Origin: Bacteroides cutis
Lineage (GTDB): Bacteria > Bacteroidota > Bacteroidia > Bacteroidales > Bacteroidaceae
Length of the DNA stretch: 64,000 bases
Direction: 5' to 3'
Assembly (NCBI RefSeq): GCF_900241005.1
Contig: NZ_OEST01000003.1
Coordinates: forward strand, 248,001-312,000
Shown here piece by piece: positions 17,057 through 26,347 of this stretch. The position numbers and the translations under genes are program-made. Within the stretch, counting starts at the first letter, position 1, and each line of letters opens with the position of its first letter. The notes under the pieces are model-generated. The model saw only the letters and a program-made list of their open reading frames with translations, was not told the DNA's origin and made no database searches.

Positions 17057-18550
17057 ATGGCAAAAAAAACAATAAATAAAGAGCTTACAGGCGCACAGGA
17101 CTTATATAATTTCTTGTTTGAGGCCTGTAATATAATACGCGGTCCTGTAAGCCAGGATAATTTTAAAGATTATATCACGCCTTTGCTTTATTACAAGCGG
17201 ATATCTGATGTTTATGATGAAGAAACAGAAGAAGCTTTAATATCAAGTGGTGGTGATAAGGAGTATGCATCTCTGCCAGAGCAACATCGTTTTGTTATTC
17301 CTGATGGTTGTCATTGGCAAGAAGTCCGAGAACGTACAGAAAATCTTGGAGCAGCCATAGTTGGTGCTATGAGACAGATAGAGATAGCAAACCCAGATAC
17401 ATTGTATGGGGTGCTATCTATGTTTTCATCTCAGAAATGGACTAATAAGGCAATTCTCAATGACAGTAAGATTCGTGACCTGATAGAACATCTATCAAAA
17501 CGAAAACTTGGTAATAAGGATTATCCTGCAGATTTAATGGGTGATGCCTACGAGATACTATTAAAGAAGTTTGCTGATGACAGTAAGGCCCAGGCCGGAG
17601 AGTTTTATACTCCTCGTTCTGTTGTGAGATTATTAGTGCATATTCTTGATCCGCAACCGGGGGAAACTGTATATGATCCTGCTTGTGGTAGTGGAGGAAT
17701 GCTTATCGAAGCTATACGATATATGCACGATGATTCTCTTTGCTGTGGAAGTATATTCGGACAAGAGAAGAATGTTGTGAATGCGGCCATTGCTAAAATG
17801 AATCTATTCCTGCATGGTGCATCTGATTTTAATGTAATGCAAGGCGACACATTGAGAGACCCAAAAATTCTTCAAGGTGGTAATATCGCCAAATTCGATT
17901 GTGTTATAGCAAACCCTCCATTTTCTCTTGAAAATTGGGGAGCAACGGAATGGAGTTCAGATAAATATAAGCGCAATATCTATGGCACACCGAGTGATAG
18001 TTGTGGTGACTATGCGTGGATTCAGCATATGATATGTTCTATGTCCTCTGGCAAGGGGCGTATGGCTGTTGTAATGCCACAAGGCATTCTGTTTCGTGGA
18101 AATCAAGAAGCAGAAATACGGAAGCAATTAGTGGAAAGTGATTTGATAGAAGCCGTTGTTACATTAGGAGATAAATTGTTTTATGGAACTGGACTATCTC
18201 CGTGTTTCTTGATAATACGAAGGATGAAACCGGCTCATCATTCCGGACGGATTTTGATGATAGATGGTTCCAAAATTCTAACTCAAAAGAGAGCGCAGAA
18301 TATTTTAGAAGAGAATGATATAGATAGGTTATATTCACTTTATCAAAATTACTCCGATGAAGAGGACTATTCTCGAATCGTTACATTGCAGGAGATAAGA
18401 GATAAAGAGTATAATCTTTCGCCCAATCGCTATGTGGTTTACCACAAGGAGGAAATTCGTCCTTATGTGGAAGTGTTGGCTGAGTTCAAACAAGCATACG
18501 AAGATGTGAAGCGATTGGAGAAAGAATTTTCATTACTCATTAACGCATAA
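17057..18550 (+). CDS. hsdM: type I restriction-modification methyltransferase subunit (first of two)
   Basis: The 497 residues contain an N-terminal HsdM_N helical domain (DLYNFLFEACNIIRG...LLYYKRISDVYDE), EFYTPR at 182-187, the SAM-binding DPACGSGG at 207-214 and catalytic motif IV NPPF at 286-289. This is an N6-adenine methyltransferase of a type I system. It should work with HsdS to methylate the bipartite target. All motifs are intact. A second, different hsdM starts 5 bp after its stop. Confidence 0.92.
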   Translation: MAKKTINKELTGAQDLYNFLFEACNIIRGPVSQDNFKDYITPLLYYKRISDVYDEETEEALISSGGDKEYASLPEQHRFVIPDGCHWQEVRERTENLGAAIVGAMRQIEIANPDTLYGVLSMFSSQKWTNKAILNDSKIRDLIEHLSKRKLGNKDYPADLMGDAYEILLKKFADDSKAQAGEFYTPRSVVRLLVHILDPQPGETVYDPACGSGGMLIEAIRYMHDDSLCCGSIFGQEKNVVNAAIAKMNLFLHGASDFNVMQGDTLRDPKILQGGNIAKFDCVIANPPFSLENWGATEWSSDKYKRNIYGTPSDSCGDYAWIQHMICSMSSGKGRMAVVMPQGILFRGNQEAEIRKQLVESDLIEAVVTLGDKLFYGTGLSPCFLIIRRMKPAHHSGRILMIDGSKILTQKRAQNILEENDIDRLYSLYQNYSDEEDYSRIVTLQEIRDKEYNLSPNRYVVYHKEEIRPYVEVLAEFKQAYEDVKRLEKEFSLLINA

Positions 18551-18555
18551 TCAAT

Positions 18556-20088
18556 ATGGCAGAAAAAGTAAAACAATATCGTCATCCGGACGACCCTATT
18601 ACGCTCGATGAACTTAAAGGTTTTCTTTGGGCAGCTGCCACTCATTTGCGTGGCCAGATTGATGCGGCTGGATATAAAGAGTATATTTTCCCTTTGCTTT
18701 TTTTCAAACGCATTTCCGATGTTTATGATGAACAGTTTGAAGGTTTTGTATGTGAAGGAGGAGTTGAGTATGCAGGTATGCAAGTAGAAGATCTCCCCAT
18801 CCGTATTCCTGATGGTGCGCACTGGAGAGATGTTCGTGAGGTGACGGAAAATGTTGGTAATAAATTAGTCGAAGCATTTATTGCCATTGAGCAAGCCAAT
18901 CCTGCTAAGGAAATGGATGGTAGAAAAATCGGAGGATTAGAAGGTATTTTCGGACCTAAGGATGGCTGGACCAATAAGGCGAAGATGCCTGATAATATCA
19001 TTACTTCGTTGATTGAGGATTTTTCTAAATATACGTTGAGCCTAAAGGCTTGTCCTGCCGATGAGATGGGGCAGGCATACGAATACCTTGTTGGAAAGTT
19101 TGCCGATGATGCCGGAAATACTGCTCAGGAGTTCTATACGAATAGAACAGTCGTTCAACTTATGGCTGAGATACTGCAGCCACAACCGAATGAAAGCATT
19201 TATGACCCAACTTGTGGTTCCGGGGGTATGTTGGTTAAATGTTTAGACTATCTTCGCAACAAAGGTGCAGAGTGGCAGAGTGTACAGGTGTTCGGACAAG
19301 AGGTGAATGGCTTGACTTCTTCTATTGCACGAATGAATCTTTATTTGAATGGAGTTGAAGATTTTTCGATTGCATGTGCAGATACGTTGGAGCATCCTGC
19401 ATTCTTGGATGGCAGCCATCTTCGTAAGTTCGACATTGTTCTGGCAAATCCTCCTTATTCAATCAAAGAATGGAATCGTGAAAAATTCATGAATGATAAG
19501 TGGGGACGTAATTTCTTGGGAACGCCTCCGCAAGGAAGAGCTGATTATGCATTTTTTCAACATATTATTGCTTCGATGGATAGAAATACTGGTAGGTGTG
19601 CTATATTGTTTCCCCATGGTGTACTATTTCGTGATGAAGAATATGAGTTGCGCAAAAAATTAGTTGAAATAGATATTGTAGATTGCGTAATTGGACTTGG
19701 TCCTAATCTATTTTTTAATGCTTCTATGGAGGCTTGTATTATTATCTGCAAAAATAGAAAAGAAGATAGTCATAAAGGTAAAGTTATTTTTATTGACGCA
19801 AAAGGAGAGGTATCAAGAAAGAATGCTGAAAGTTATTTAGAAAATACTCACATCCAGAAAATTATTTCTGCTTATGAAAATTTTGAGGATATAGAATATT
19901 TTGCAAAAGTTGCTGATATATATGATATAGACAATAATAAGAGTTTGCTTAGTATACAAAGTTATGTCAAGCAAAAAGGAACAAATGAAATATACATTTT
20001 GGATGAATCACTCCCAAAATGGATTGAGGCTTCAAGATCAATGCATATCGAAGTTGCTAATCTTTTAAGTATGCTAAAATATGAGTAG
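18556..20088 (+). CDS. hsdM: type I restriction-modification methyltransferase subunit (second of two)
   Basis: This 510-residue HsdM has HsdM_N (KGFLWAAATHLRG...LLFFKRISDVYDE), EFYTNR at 192-197 (usually EFYTPR), DPTCGSGG at 217-224 and NPPY at 298-301. It is clearly a paralogue of the preceding gene but differs throughout, so this is not a recent duplication. Its 3' end overlaps the start of hsdS by 8 bp, suggesting it is the direct partner of that HsdS through translational coupling. AT content rises in the last third. Confidence 0.92.
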   Translation: MAEKVKQYRHPDDPITLDELKGFLWAAATHLRGQIDAAGYKEYIFPLLFFKRISDVYDEQFEGFVCEGGVEYAGMQVEDLPIRIPDGAHWRDVREVTENVGNKLVEAFIAIEQANPAKEMDGRKIGGLEGIFGPKDGWTNKAKMPDNIITSLIEDFSKYTLSLKACPADEMGQAYEYLVGKFADDAGNTAQEFYTNRTVVQLMAEILQPQPNESIYDPTCGSGGMLVKCLDYLRNKGAEWQSVQVFGQEVNGLTSSIARMNLYLNGVEDFSIACADTLEHPAFLDGSHLRKFDIVLANPPYSIKEWNREKFMNDKWGRNFLGTPPQGRADYAFFQHIIASMDRNTGRCAILFPHGVLFRDEEYELRKKLVEIDIVDCVIGLGPNLFFNASMEACIIICKNRKEDSHKGKVIFIDAKGEVSRKNAESYLENTHIQKIISAYENFEDIEYFAKVADIYDIDNNKSLLSIQSYVKQKGTNEIYILDESLPKWIEASRSMHIEVANLLSMLKYE

Positions 20089-21226
20089 GGTAAAGTTTGG
20101 AGATGTCGTTAAAGATGTGAAGATAAATATAGATCGTCTAAATAATCCGTATGAATACTATGTTGCAGGCGATCATATGGATTCGGAGGATTTAACCATA
20201 CATAGGAAAGGATGTTTTACAACAGATGATGTTGGACCTGCTTTTATTCGTGTATTTAAACCAGGTCAGATTTTGTATGGTTCAAGAAGAACATATCTAA
20301 AGAAAATAGCAGTTGCTGATTTTGAAGGAGTATGTGCTAATACTACTTTTGTTTTTGAAACGAAAGATCCTCATGCATTTGAGCAACGTTTGTTGCCGTT
20401 CATTATGCTATCAAAGGATTTTACGACTTGGTCGATAGCTAAATCAAAAGGTTCTACAAATCCTTATGTGTTATTTTCTGATTTGGCTGATTTTGAGTTT
20501 GAATTACCTCCATTAGAGGAACAAAAAGTTCTTGTTGATAAATTATGGGCAGCCTATCGATTGAAGGAGGCTTATAAGAAACTACTTGTTGCCACTGATG
20601 AAATGGTGAAATCGCAATTTATCGAGATGTTTGGGAATCCTCTTTCTTTAAATCAGAAGAATGAGTTGAAAAGATTAGGAGAATGTTGTATTCTAAATCC
20701 AAGACGTCCTAACATTGCTCTTTGCGACACCGATAAAGTCTCTTTTATTCCTATGCCGGCGGTAAGTGAGGATGGATATTTGGTAGATATGACTGATGAA
20801 GAATATGGAAAAGTAAAAAAAGGCTTTACATATTTTGAGAATAATGATGTCTTGTTTGCCAAGATTACACCTTGTATGGAGAATGGCAAAGGAGCTATTG
20901 TACATGGACTTACAAATGGTATAGGAATGGGATCTACAGAATTTCATGTATTGCGGCCAATTAACGGAATATCTAGTCCCTATTGGCTGTTAGCATTAAC
21001 ACGAATGCCTATATTTCGTGAGCGTGCTGCAAAAAATATGTCTGGAACAGGCGGGCAGAAAAGAGTTAGTGCTTCATATCTGGACCATTTTATGGTTGGA
21101 TTACCTGCGATAGAGGAACAAAGGCGTTTTGAAGCAATATATAAACAAGCCGACAAATCAAAATTTGAATTGAAGCAGTGCATTGAAAATATCGATAAAG
21201 TCATAAAGAGTTTAATAAACGGATAG
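20081..21226 (+). CDS. hsdS: type I specificity subunit (complete, two recognition domains)
   Basis: A complete 381-residue HsdS. The first target-recognition domain is residues 1-145, closing with ELPPLEEQKVL. A conserved helix follows (WAAYRLKEAYKKLLVATDEMVK). SQFIEMFG at 178-185 opens the second domain, which closes with LPAIEEQRRFEAIYKQADKSK and a final helix. It sets the half-sites recognised by the HsdM/HsdR complex. The DNA coding for SQFIEM and for QADKSK is repeated in the downstream cassettes in the same frame, so the second domain appears exchangeable. The gene overlaps hsdM by 8 bp. Confidence 0.88.
   Translation: MSRVKFGDVVKDVKINIDRLNNPYEYYVAGDHMDSEDLTIHRKGCFTTDDVGPAFIRVFKPGQILYGSRRTYLKKIAVADFEGVCANTTFVFETKDPHAFEQRLLPFIMLSKDFTTWSIAKSKGSTNPYVLFSDLADFEFELPPLEEQKVLVDKLWAAYRLKEAYKKLLVATDEMVKSQFIEMFGNPLSLNQKNELKRLGECCILNPRRPNIALCDTDKVSFIPMPAVSEDGYLVDMTDEEYGKVKKGFTYFENNDVLFAKITPCMENGKGAIVHGLTNGIGMGSTEFHVLRPINGISSPYWLLALTRMPIFRERAAKNMSGTGGQKRVSASYLDHFMVGLPAIEEQRRFEAIYKQADKSKFELKQCIENIDKVIKSLING
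20612..20635 (+). repeat. hsdS 5' cassette repeat, copy 1
   Basis: TCGCAATTTATCGAGATGT followed by TTGGG. It encodes SQFIEMFG at the start of the second recognition domain of hsdS. An identical 24-bp copy lies at 22273-22296 and a 19-bp copy at 22756-22774, all in the same orientation and codon frame. It is a likely crossover site for the recombinase gene lying between. Confidence 0.85.
21146..21167 (+). repeat. hsdS 3' cassette repeat, copy 1
   Basis: CAAGCCGACAAATCAAAATT (first 20 of 22 bp), encoding the QADKSKF segment that ends a recognition domain. Near-identical copies are at 22723-22744 and 23275-23296. Each recognition cassette is thus bracketed by the SQFIEM repeat and this one. Confidence 0.75.
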
Positions 21227-21284
21227 AATAAGAGAGATACGTTGATAGCTGCGGCTTAATTGGATAACTAATTTTATTAATAAT

Positions 21285-22268
21285 ATGATAGAAAATCTGA
21301 TTAATGACATAGAGCAGGCTATGCTGGGAGTTTTAAACAACGAGCAAATGAGTCAATTACGAAAGGTGCTAGATTATGCCTTTCGTGATATCAACGTGTC
21401 GTCTAAAAACAATGAAGAGTGCAGCGGTAATAGTGAATTGATAGATAGTTTTTTATCGGCTAAAAGAGTTGAAGGATGTTCGGATAAGTCGATGCACTAC
21501 TATCGAAGTACATTAAGCAATGCTATCAGGAAAATAGAAAAAAATATTCGCCATATCACTACTGATGACTTGCGTAATTACTTAAATGATTATCAGCAGA
21601 CAAGCGGTGCTACAAAGGTTACGGTAGACAATATACGTCGCATCTTATCGAGCTTCTTTGCATGGCTTGAGGATGAGGATTATATTGTCAAGAGCCCAGT
21701 ACGTCGGATTCATAAAGTAAAAGTCGGGAAAACAGTCAAAGAAACATACTCCGATGAAGCCTTGGAACAAATGCGAGATCATTGCGAAGGTATTCGCGAT
21801 TTAGCCTTGATAGATTTGTTAGCTTCTACTGGTATGCGTGTCGGTGAGTTGGTCAAACTTAATAGGAACGATATAGATTTTGAAAATAGGGAATGTATCG
21901 TTACCGGTAAAGGAGATAAGCAACGTCGAGTTTATTTCGATGCTCGTACAAAGATACATTTACAACGTTATTTGGCAGAACGGATAGATGACAATCCTGC
22001 CTTGTTTGTTTCGTTATTAGCACCTTACGATCGCTTACAGATAAGTGGTGTGGAAATACGTTTACGTCGTTTGGGGCGTGAATTGAATATTCCTAAGGTG
22101 CATCCTCATAAATTTCGCCGTACGTTGGCAACAATGGCGATAGATAAAGGTATGCCTATAGAGCAGGTCCAGCATCTCTTAGGGCATCAAAGTCTTGATA
22201 CAACATTGCAATATGCTATGGTGAATCAGACAAATGTAAAAATGTCTCACCGTAAATTTATTGGTTAG
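21285..22268 (+). CDS. tyrosine recombinase associated with hsdS variation
   Basis: This 327-residue XerC/D-like recombinase has an N-terminal SAM-like core-binding domain (about 50-135) and a catalytic domain with R185 (TGMRVGEL), K209 (TGKGD), H275-R278 (HKFR), H301 (LGHQSLDTT) and the nucleophile Y310 (LQYAMV). All catalytic residues are present. Recombinases of this type sit beside hsdS genes in many gut bacteria and switch specificity by exchanging recognition domains. Here it lies between a complete hsdS and downstream cassettes, on the same strand. Its stop codon is one base upstream of the ATG of the cassette frame. Confidence 0.88.
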   Translation: MIENLINDIEQAMLGVLNNEQMSQLRKVLDYAFRDINVSSKNNEECSGNSELIDSFLSAKRVEGCSDKSMHYYRSTLSNAIRKIEKNIRHITTDDLRNYLNDYQQTSGATKVTVDNIRRILSSFFAWLEDEDYIVKSPVRRIHKVKVGKTVKETYSDEALEQMRDHCEGIRDLALIDLLASTGMRVGELVKLNRNDIDFENRECIVTGKGDKQRRVYFDARTKIHLQRYLAERIDDNPALFVSLLAPYDRLQISGVEIRLRRLGRELNIPKVHPHKFRRTLATMAIDKGMPIEQVQHLLGHQSLDTTLQYAMVNQTNVKMSHRKFIG

Positions 22269-22269
22269 T

Positions 22270-23361
22270 ATGTCGCAATTTATCGAGATGTTTGGGGATA
22301 CTCACATGAGGAGTGATCATAGCCGTCAATGGAAAGAAGTCGTCGAAATAATTAACGGCAAGGATTATAAATCAATCCAAGTTGAGGATGGGGGCTATCC
22401 TGTCTATGGAACTGGTGGCGAGATGGCAAGGGCCTCAGATTATCTATCTCCTGCTAATTCTATATTGTTAGGGAGAAAAGGTACTATTGACAAGCCTTTG
22501 CTAATAAGAGAAAAGTATTGGAACGTTGATACTGCATTTGGAGCAGTTCCTGATGAAAAAGTCCTTCATTACGTTTATTTCTATTGGCATTGCAAAACAA
22601 TAGATTTCAATGTGCTGAACAAAGGTACAACTCTTCCTAGTACAACAAAGGTTGATCTTCTTAATCTCTGGATTAAAATTCCATCAATGGAAGAACAAAC
22701 TCGATTTGGTTCTATTGTTGAACAGGCCGATAAATCAAAATTTGGCGATTTCAAATCGCAATTTATCGAGATGTATTATAATACTCATAATAAGCAAACT
22801 CTTGAATCGGTTTGTCCAATCATGAGTAAGGGAATAACGCCAAAATATGTTGAATCTTCTTCTGTCTTAGTGATTAATCAAGCATGTATCCATTGGGATG
22901 GTCAACGTTTGGGGAATATAAAATACCACAACGAGGAAATCCCAGTTAGGAAGAGAATACTTGAATCAGGAGATGTTCTCTTGAATGCAACTGGAAATGG
23001 TACTCTTGGACGATGTTGTGTATTTATTTGTCCTTCAGATAATAATACCTACATAAATGACGGACATGTGATTGCCTTGTCAACAGATAGAGCAGTGATT
23101 CTTCCAGAAGTGCTTAATACGTACCTTTCTTTAAATGATACGCAAGCAGAAATATACAGGCAATATGTAACTGGTTCTACAAATCAAGTTGATATCGTAT
23201 TCTCAGATATCAAGAAAATGAAAGTTCCTGTTCCTAGTATGGATGAACAAATCTTGTTTGTTGAGGTCCTCAAACAAGCCGATAAATCAAAATCTGTCAT
23301 TCAAAAAGCTTTAGTATATTTGAATGACATACAAAGTGACGAATTAGGGAAAATCGCTTAA
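22270..23361 (+). CDS. hsdS: hsdS cassette gene: two second-type recognition domains in tandem
   Basis: Starting at ATG 22270 (an upstream TTG is in frame but overlaps the recombinase) the frame encodes SQFIEMFGDT + recognition domain + QADKSKFGDFK, then SQFIEMYYNT + recognition domain + QADKSKSVIQKALVYLNDI. Both domains have the layout of the second domain of the upstream HsdS. The usual HsdS N-terminal part is missing: the protein begins directly at the repeat. It might act as a 363-residue HsdS in its own right. I think it more likely a donor store: recombination at the SQFIEM repeats would join either domain in frame to the first domain of the upstream hsdS. Confidence 0.8.
   Translation: MSQFIEMFGDTHMRSDHSRQWKEVVEIINGKDYKSIQVEDGGYPVYGTGGEMARASDYLSPANSILLGRKGTIDKPLLIREKYWNVDTAFGAVPDEKVLHYVYFYWHCKTIDFNVLNKGTTLPSTTKVDLLNLWIKIPSMEEQTRFGSIVEQADKSKFGDFKSQFIEMYYNTHNKQTLESVCPIMSKGITPKYVESSSVLVINQACIHWDGQRLGNIKYHNEEIPVRKRILESGDVLLNATGNGTLGRCCVFICPSDNNTYINDGHVIALSTDRAVILPEVLNTYLSLNDTQAEIYRQYVTGSTNQVDIVFSDIKKMKVPVPSMDEQILFVEVLKQADKSKSVIQKALVYLNDIQSDELGKIA
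22273..22296 (+). repeat. hsdS 5' cassette repeat, copy 2
   Basis: Identical over 24 bp to 20612-20635. It begins one codon after the ATG of the cassette gene. Confidence 0.85.
22723..22744 (+). repeat. hsdS 3' cassette repeat, copy 2
   Basis: CAGGCCGATAAATCAAAATT (first 20 of 22 bp) differs from copy 1 at two positions. It closes the first stored recognition domain. Confidence 0.7.
22756..22774 (+). repeat. hsdS 5' cassette repeat, copy 3
   Basis: TCGCAATTTATCGAGATGT is identical over 19 bp to the other two copies, then diverges. It opens the second stored recognition domain, again coding SQFIEM. Confidence 0.8.
23275..23296 (+). repeat. hsdS 3' cassette repeat, copy 3
   Basis: CAAGCCGATAAATCAAAATC (first 20 of 22 bp). 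It closes the last stored domain, shortly before hsdR. Confidence 0.7.
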
Positions 23362-23378
23362 TTATTAAATTGATAACA

Positions 23379-26324
23379 ATGAAAATCATAGATATGTTTA
23401 ACGAAGACAATACAGTGGAGCAAATGCTCATAGAAGCTGCAACCCAAAGTGGTTGGCAGTATGTAAAGTCACAGGATATACCTCGTAGTTCTGATTCTGT
23501 CCTTGTTGAATCATGGCTATTGGAAGCTCTTATTAGGTTGAATCCGATAACACATCAACAAGCGGAGCAAGTTATTTATAAACTCCGTGCTGCTATTACT
23601 TGTGGAGGTAATTATGATGAATTGGTGACTGCCAATGATCGTTTTCGTACATTGCTATTTAATGAAAACACAGAGCCTTTTGGAAAGGATGGTGAATATA
23701 TACCTATCAGATTCTTTAGCGAAGATGCGGTCGAAGATTATTGTGTCGTAACCAATCAATGGGAATTTCCACGTAGCTCTGTTGGTGGAGGTAAACGTTT
23801 GGACTTGGTTTATCTGATAAATGGAATTCCGATTTGTGTTGGTGAAGCAAAATCTCCTGTTCGCCCTCAGATAACATGGGCTGACGGAGCCATCGATATG
23901 CTGCATTATGAAAAAAGCATTCCAGAAATGTTTGTTCCGAATATATTGACCTTTGCTACTGAAGGCAAAGAACTTCAATATGCCGGTATCTGTGCACCTG
24001 TTGACAAATGGGGGCCTTGGTTTAAAGATGAAGGTCGTCAGCATGGCACAATAGAGTCGGTTAAAAGTAATGTAATGGGGTTAGTTCAACCAAACCGACT
24101 ACTTGACATATATCGTTACTATAGTGTTTTTACAGGAACATCATCAGGCAAAAAAATAAAAATAGTTTGCCGTTATCAACAATATCTAGGAGGTGAAGCT
24201 ATTGTTCAGCGTGTCTTAAATACATATCGAGAGAAACAAGGTCCGAAGAAAGGTCTTATTTGGCATTTCCAAGGTTCGGGAAAATCATGGTTGATGGTAT
24301 TTGCTGCCCAAAAATTACGTTTGCAGAACGAATTACATGCTCCCACAGTTGTTATCGTTGATGACCGTATTGATTTGGAAGATCAGATAACGGGCGATTT
24401 TACTCGTGCTGATATTCCTAATATAGAATCTGCAAAGACAAAAGATGAGTTAGTTGCATTTTTCAAGCAGGATCAGCGCAAGATTCTGATAACGACAATT
24501 TTCAAGTTCGGAGATGTTGATAGTGTACTGAATGAAAGAGATAATATCATTTTATTGGTAGATGAAGCACACCGAACTCAGGAAAAGGATTTAGGACAAA
24601 AAATGCGCAATGCACTACCTAATGCATTTTTCTTTGGTCTTACCGGAACGCCTATCAACAAACGAGATAAGAATACTTTTCAATCGTTTGGTGCTGATGA
24701 GGATTTAGAGAAAGGTGGATATATTTCAAAATACACTTTCCAAAATTCTGTTGAAGATGGAGCTACGCTTGAATTGAATTTCCAAACAGTGCCGGTAGAG
24801 ATGCATCTTAACGAAACTCAATTACAAGAAGAATTTGATGAACTGACCGATCAAATATCCGAGGACGAAAAGAACGAATTAGTAAAACGAACTTCTGTTG
24901 AAGCATTTTTTACAGCAGAGAAGCGAATTAACGATGTCGCACGTTATATTGTAAATCACTTCAAAGAGTATGTAGAGCCCAGTGGCATGAAAGCCCAAGT
25001 TGTGGTATATAATCGAGACTGCTGTGTGAAATATAAGAAAACGATTGATGCTCTTTTGGGTACGGAAGATGCAACCACTATCGTTATGCATACGGCTGGT
25101 GATAAAGCTGATGAGTATAAGACATACCGTCGTGATAGAGAACAAGAAAGAAAACTTCTTGATCAATTCCGTGATCCATTGTCACCGATTAAAATGGTGA
25201 TTGTCACTTCAAAGCTGTTAACAGGTTTTGATGCTCCGATTTTGCAATGTATGTATCTTGATAAACCAATGAAGGATCATACGTTGTTACAAGCTATTTG
25301 CCGTACGAATAGAAAGTACAATGTTGATAAGAAATGTGGTCTGATTGTAGATTTTGTTGGTGTATTTGATAATGTAGCCAAGAGCCTTGCTTTTGATGAA
25401 GAGACGGTAAAAACAGTTGTAAAAAATATTGATGAGATAAAAGTGTTGATACCTCAATTTTTGCAAGAGTGTATTGACTTTTTCCCTGGTGTAGACCGGA
25501 CAATCGGTGGTTGGGAAGGTTTGCAGGCTGCTCAGCAATGTTTACTTGATGAGTCTACAAAAACGAATTTTGCAAAACATTTTTCACGATTGGCTAAAGC
25601 TTGGGAAACAGTAAGCCCGGATGCAATGCTGGCTGTTTTTCAGGCGGATTATACTTGGCTGGCTCAGGTATATCAAAGTGTACGTCCTGTTAGTACCGGA
25701 GGTTCACTCATATGGACTTTATTGGGTGCTAAAACCATTGAAATCATTCATCGTAACATTGATACAATTGATATTGGGACTCCACTTGAGGATCTTGTGG
25801 TAGATGGAGATGTAATTGATATGGTGTTGGAGCAAGCCAAAGACAATCCTAAAAAGATATTGGAAGTGGAAAAAATGCTTCGTTTGAGGTTAGGAGAGCA
25901 TCATGGAGACCCTAATTACAAGGCATTTGCTGAGAAGTTGGATGAACTGCGCCGTCATATGGAGGAAAATCTTATAACTAGTATTGATTTCCTCCGAGGA
26001 TTGCTCACCCTTGCTAAAGAAGTGCTTGAGGAAGAAAAAAACTCAAATCAACCTCTTGACAAGAGGGAACAAGCTAAAGCTGCTCTTACGGAGTTGTTTG
26101 AATCAATTAGAACTGAGGATACACCTATCATTGTAGAACGGGTTGTTGCTGATATTGATGAAAATGTGGTAGCTATTGTACGTAAGTTTAAAGATGCTTT
26201 TAAAAGCATTACAGCTCAGCGAGAGATAAAAAAGAAACTACGTTCTATTCTGTGGGTTAACTACCAGATTAAAGATCAAGAAGTTTTTGATAAGGCTTAT
26301 CAGTATATTGAAATGTATTATTAA
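23379..26324 (+). CDS. hsdR: type I restriction endonuclease / translocase subunit
   Basis: The ATG at 23379 is preferred over an in-frame TTG 9 bp upstream, giving 981 residues. The N-terminal PD-(D/E)XK nuclease has D142 (RLDLVYLI) and E156-x-K158 (CVGEAKSP). Helicase motifs are QGSGKS at about 298-303 (motif I), LVDEAH near 394 (motif II) and LTGTP near 421 (motif III), with CRTNRKY near 647 in the RecA2 domain. It cleaves unmodified DNA after ATP-driven translocation and needs HsdS and HsdM. All key motifs are intact. It follows the cassette gene by 17 bp. Confidence 0.92.
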   Translation: MKIIDMFNEDNTVEQMLIEAATQSGWQYVKSQDIPRSSDSVLVESWLLEALIRLNPITHQQAEQVIYKLRAAITCGGNYDELVTANDRFRTLLFNENTEPFGKDGEYIPIRFFSEDAVEDYCVVTNQWEFPRSSVGGGKRLDLVYLINGIPICVGEAKSPVRPQITWADGAIDMLHYEKSIPEMFVPNILTFATEGKELQYAGICAPVDKWGPWFKDEGRQHGTIESVKSNVMGLVQPNRLLDIYRYYSVFTGTSSGKKIKIVCRYQQYLGGEAIVQRVLNTYREKQGPKKGLIWHFQGSGKSWLMVFAAQKLRLQNELHAPTVVIVDDRIDLEDQITGDFTRADIPNIESAKTKDELVAFFKQDQRKILITTIFKFGDVDSVLNERDNIILLVDEAHRTQEKDLGQKMRNALPNAFFFGLTGTPINKRDKNTFQSFGADEDLEKGGYISKYTFQNSVEDGATLELNFQTVPVEMHLNETQLQEEFDELTDQISEDEKNELVKRTSVEAFFTAEKRINDVARYIVNHFKEYVEPSGMKAQVVVYNRDCCVKYKKTIDALLGTEDATTIVMHTAGDKADEYKTYRRDREQERKLLDQFRDPLSPIKMVIVTSKLLTGFDAPILQCMYLDKPMKDHTLLQAICRTNRKYNVDKKCGLIVDFVGVFDNVAKSLAFDEETVKTVVKNIDEIKVLIPQFLQECIDFFPGVDRTIGGWEGLQAAQQCLLDESTKTNFAKHFSRLAKAWETVSPDAMLAVFQADYTWLAQVYQSVRPVSTGGSLIWTLLGAKTIEIIHRNIDTIDIGTPLEDLVVDGDVIDMVLEQAKDNPKKILEVEKMLRLRLGEHHGDPNYKAFAEKLDELRRHMEENLITSIDFLRGLLTLAKEVLEEEKNSNQPLDKREQAKAALTELFESIRTEDTPIIVERVVADIDENVVAIVRKFKDAFKSITAQREIKKKLRSILWVNYQIKDQEVFDKAYQYIEMYY

Positions 26325-26347
26325 TTGGTTGATAAAATAAATTTGTT

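Noticed and set aside
18463..18822. Minus-strand open frames opposite the hsdM genes and other long antisense frames in the defence island
   Set aside because: They are shadows of well-supported genes with intact family motifs on the plus strand.
20612..22774. An inverted copy of the hsdS repeat that would allow simple inversion
   Set aside because: I looked for the reverse complement of TCGCAATTTATCGAGATGT and saw only direct copies, so an invertible switch is not supported by this window alone.
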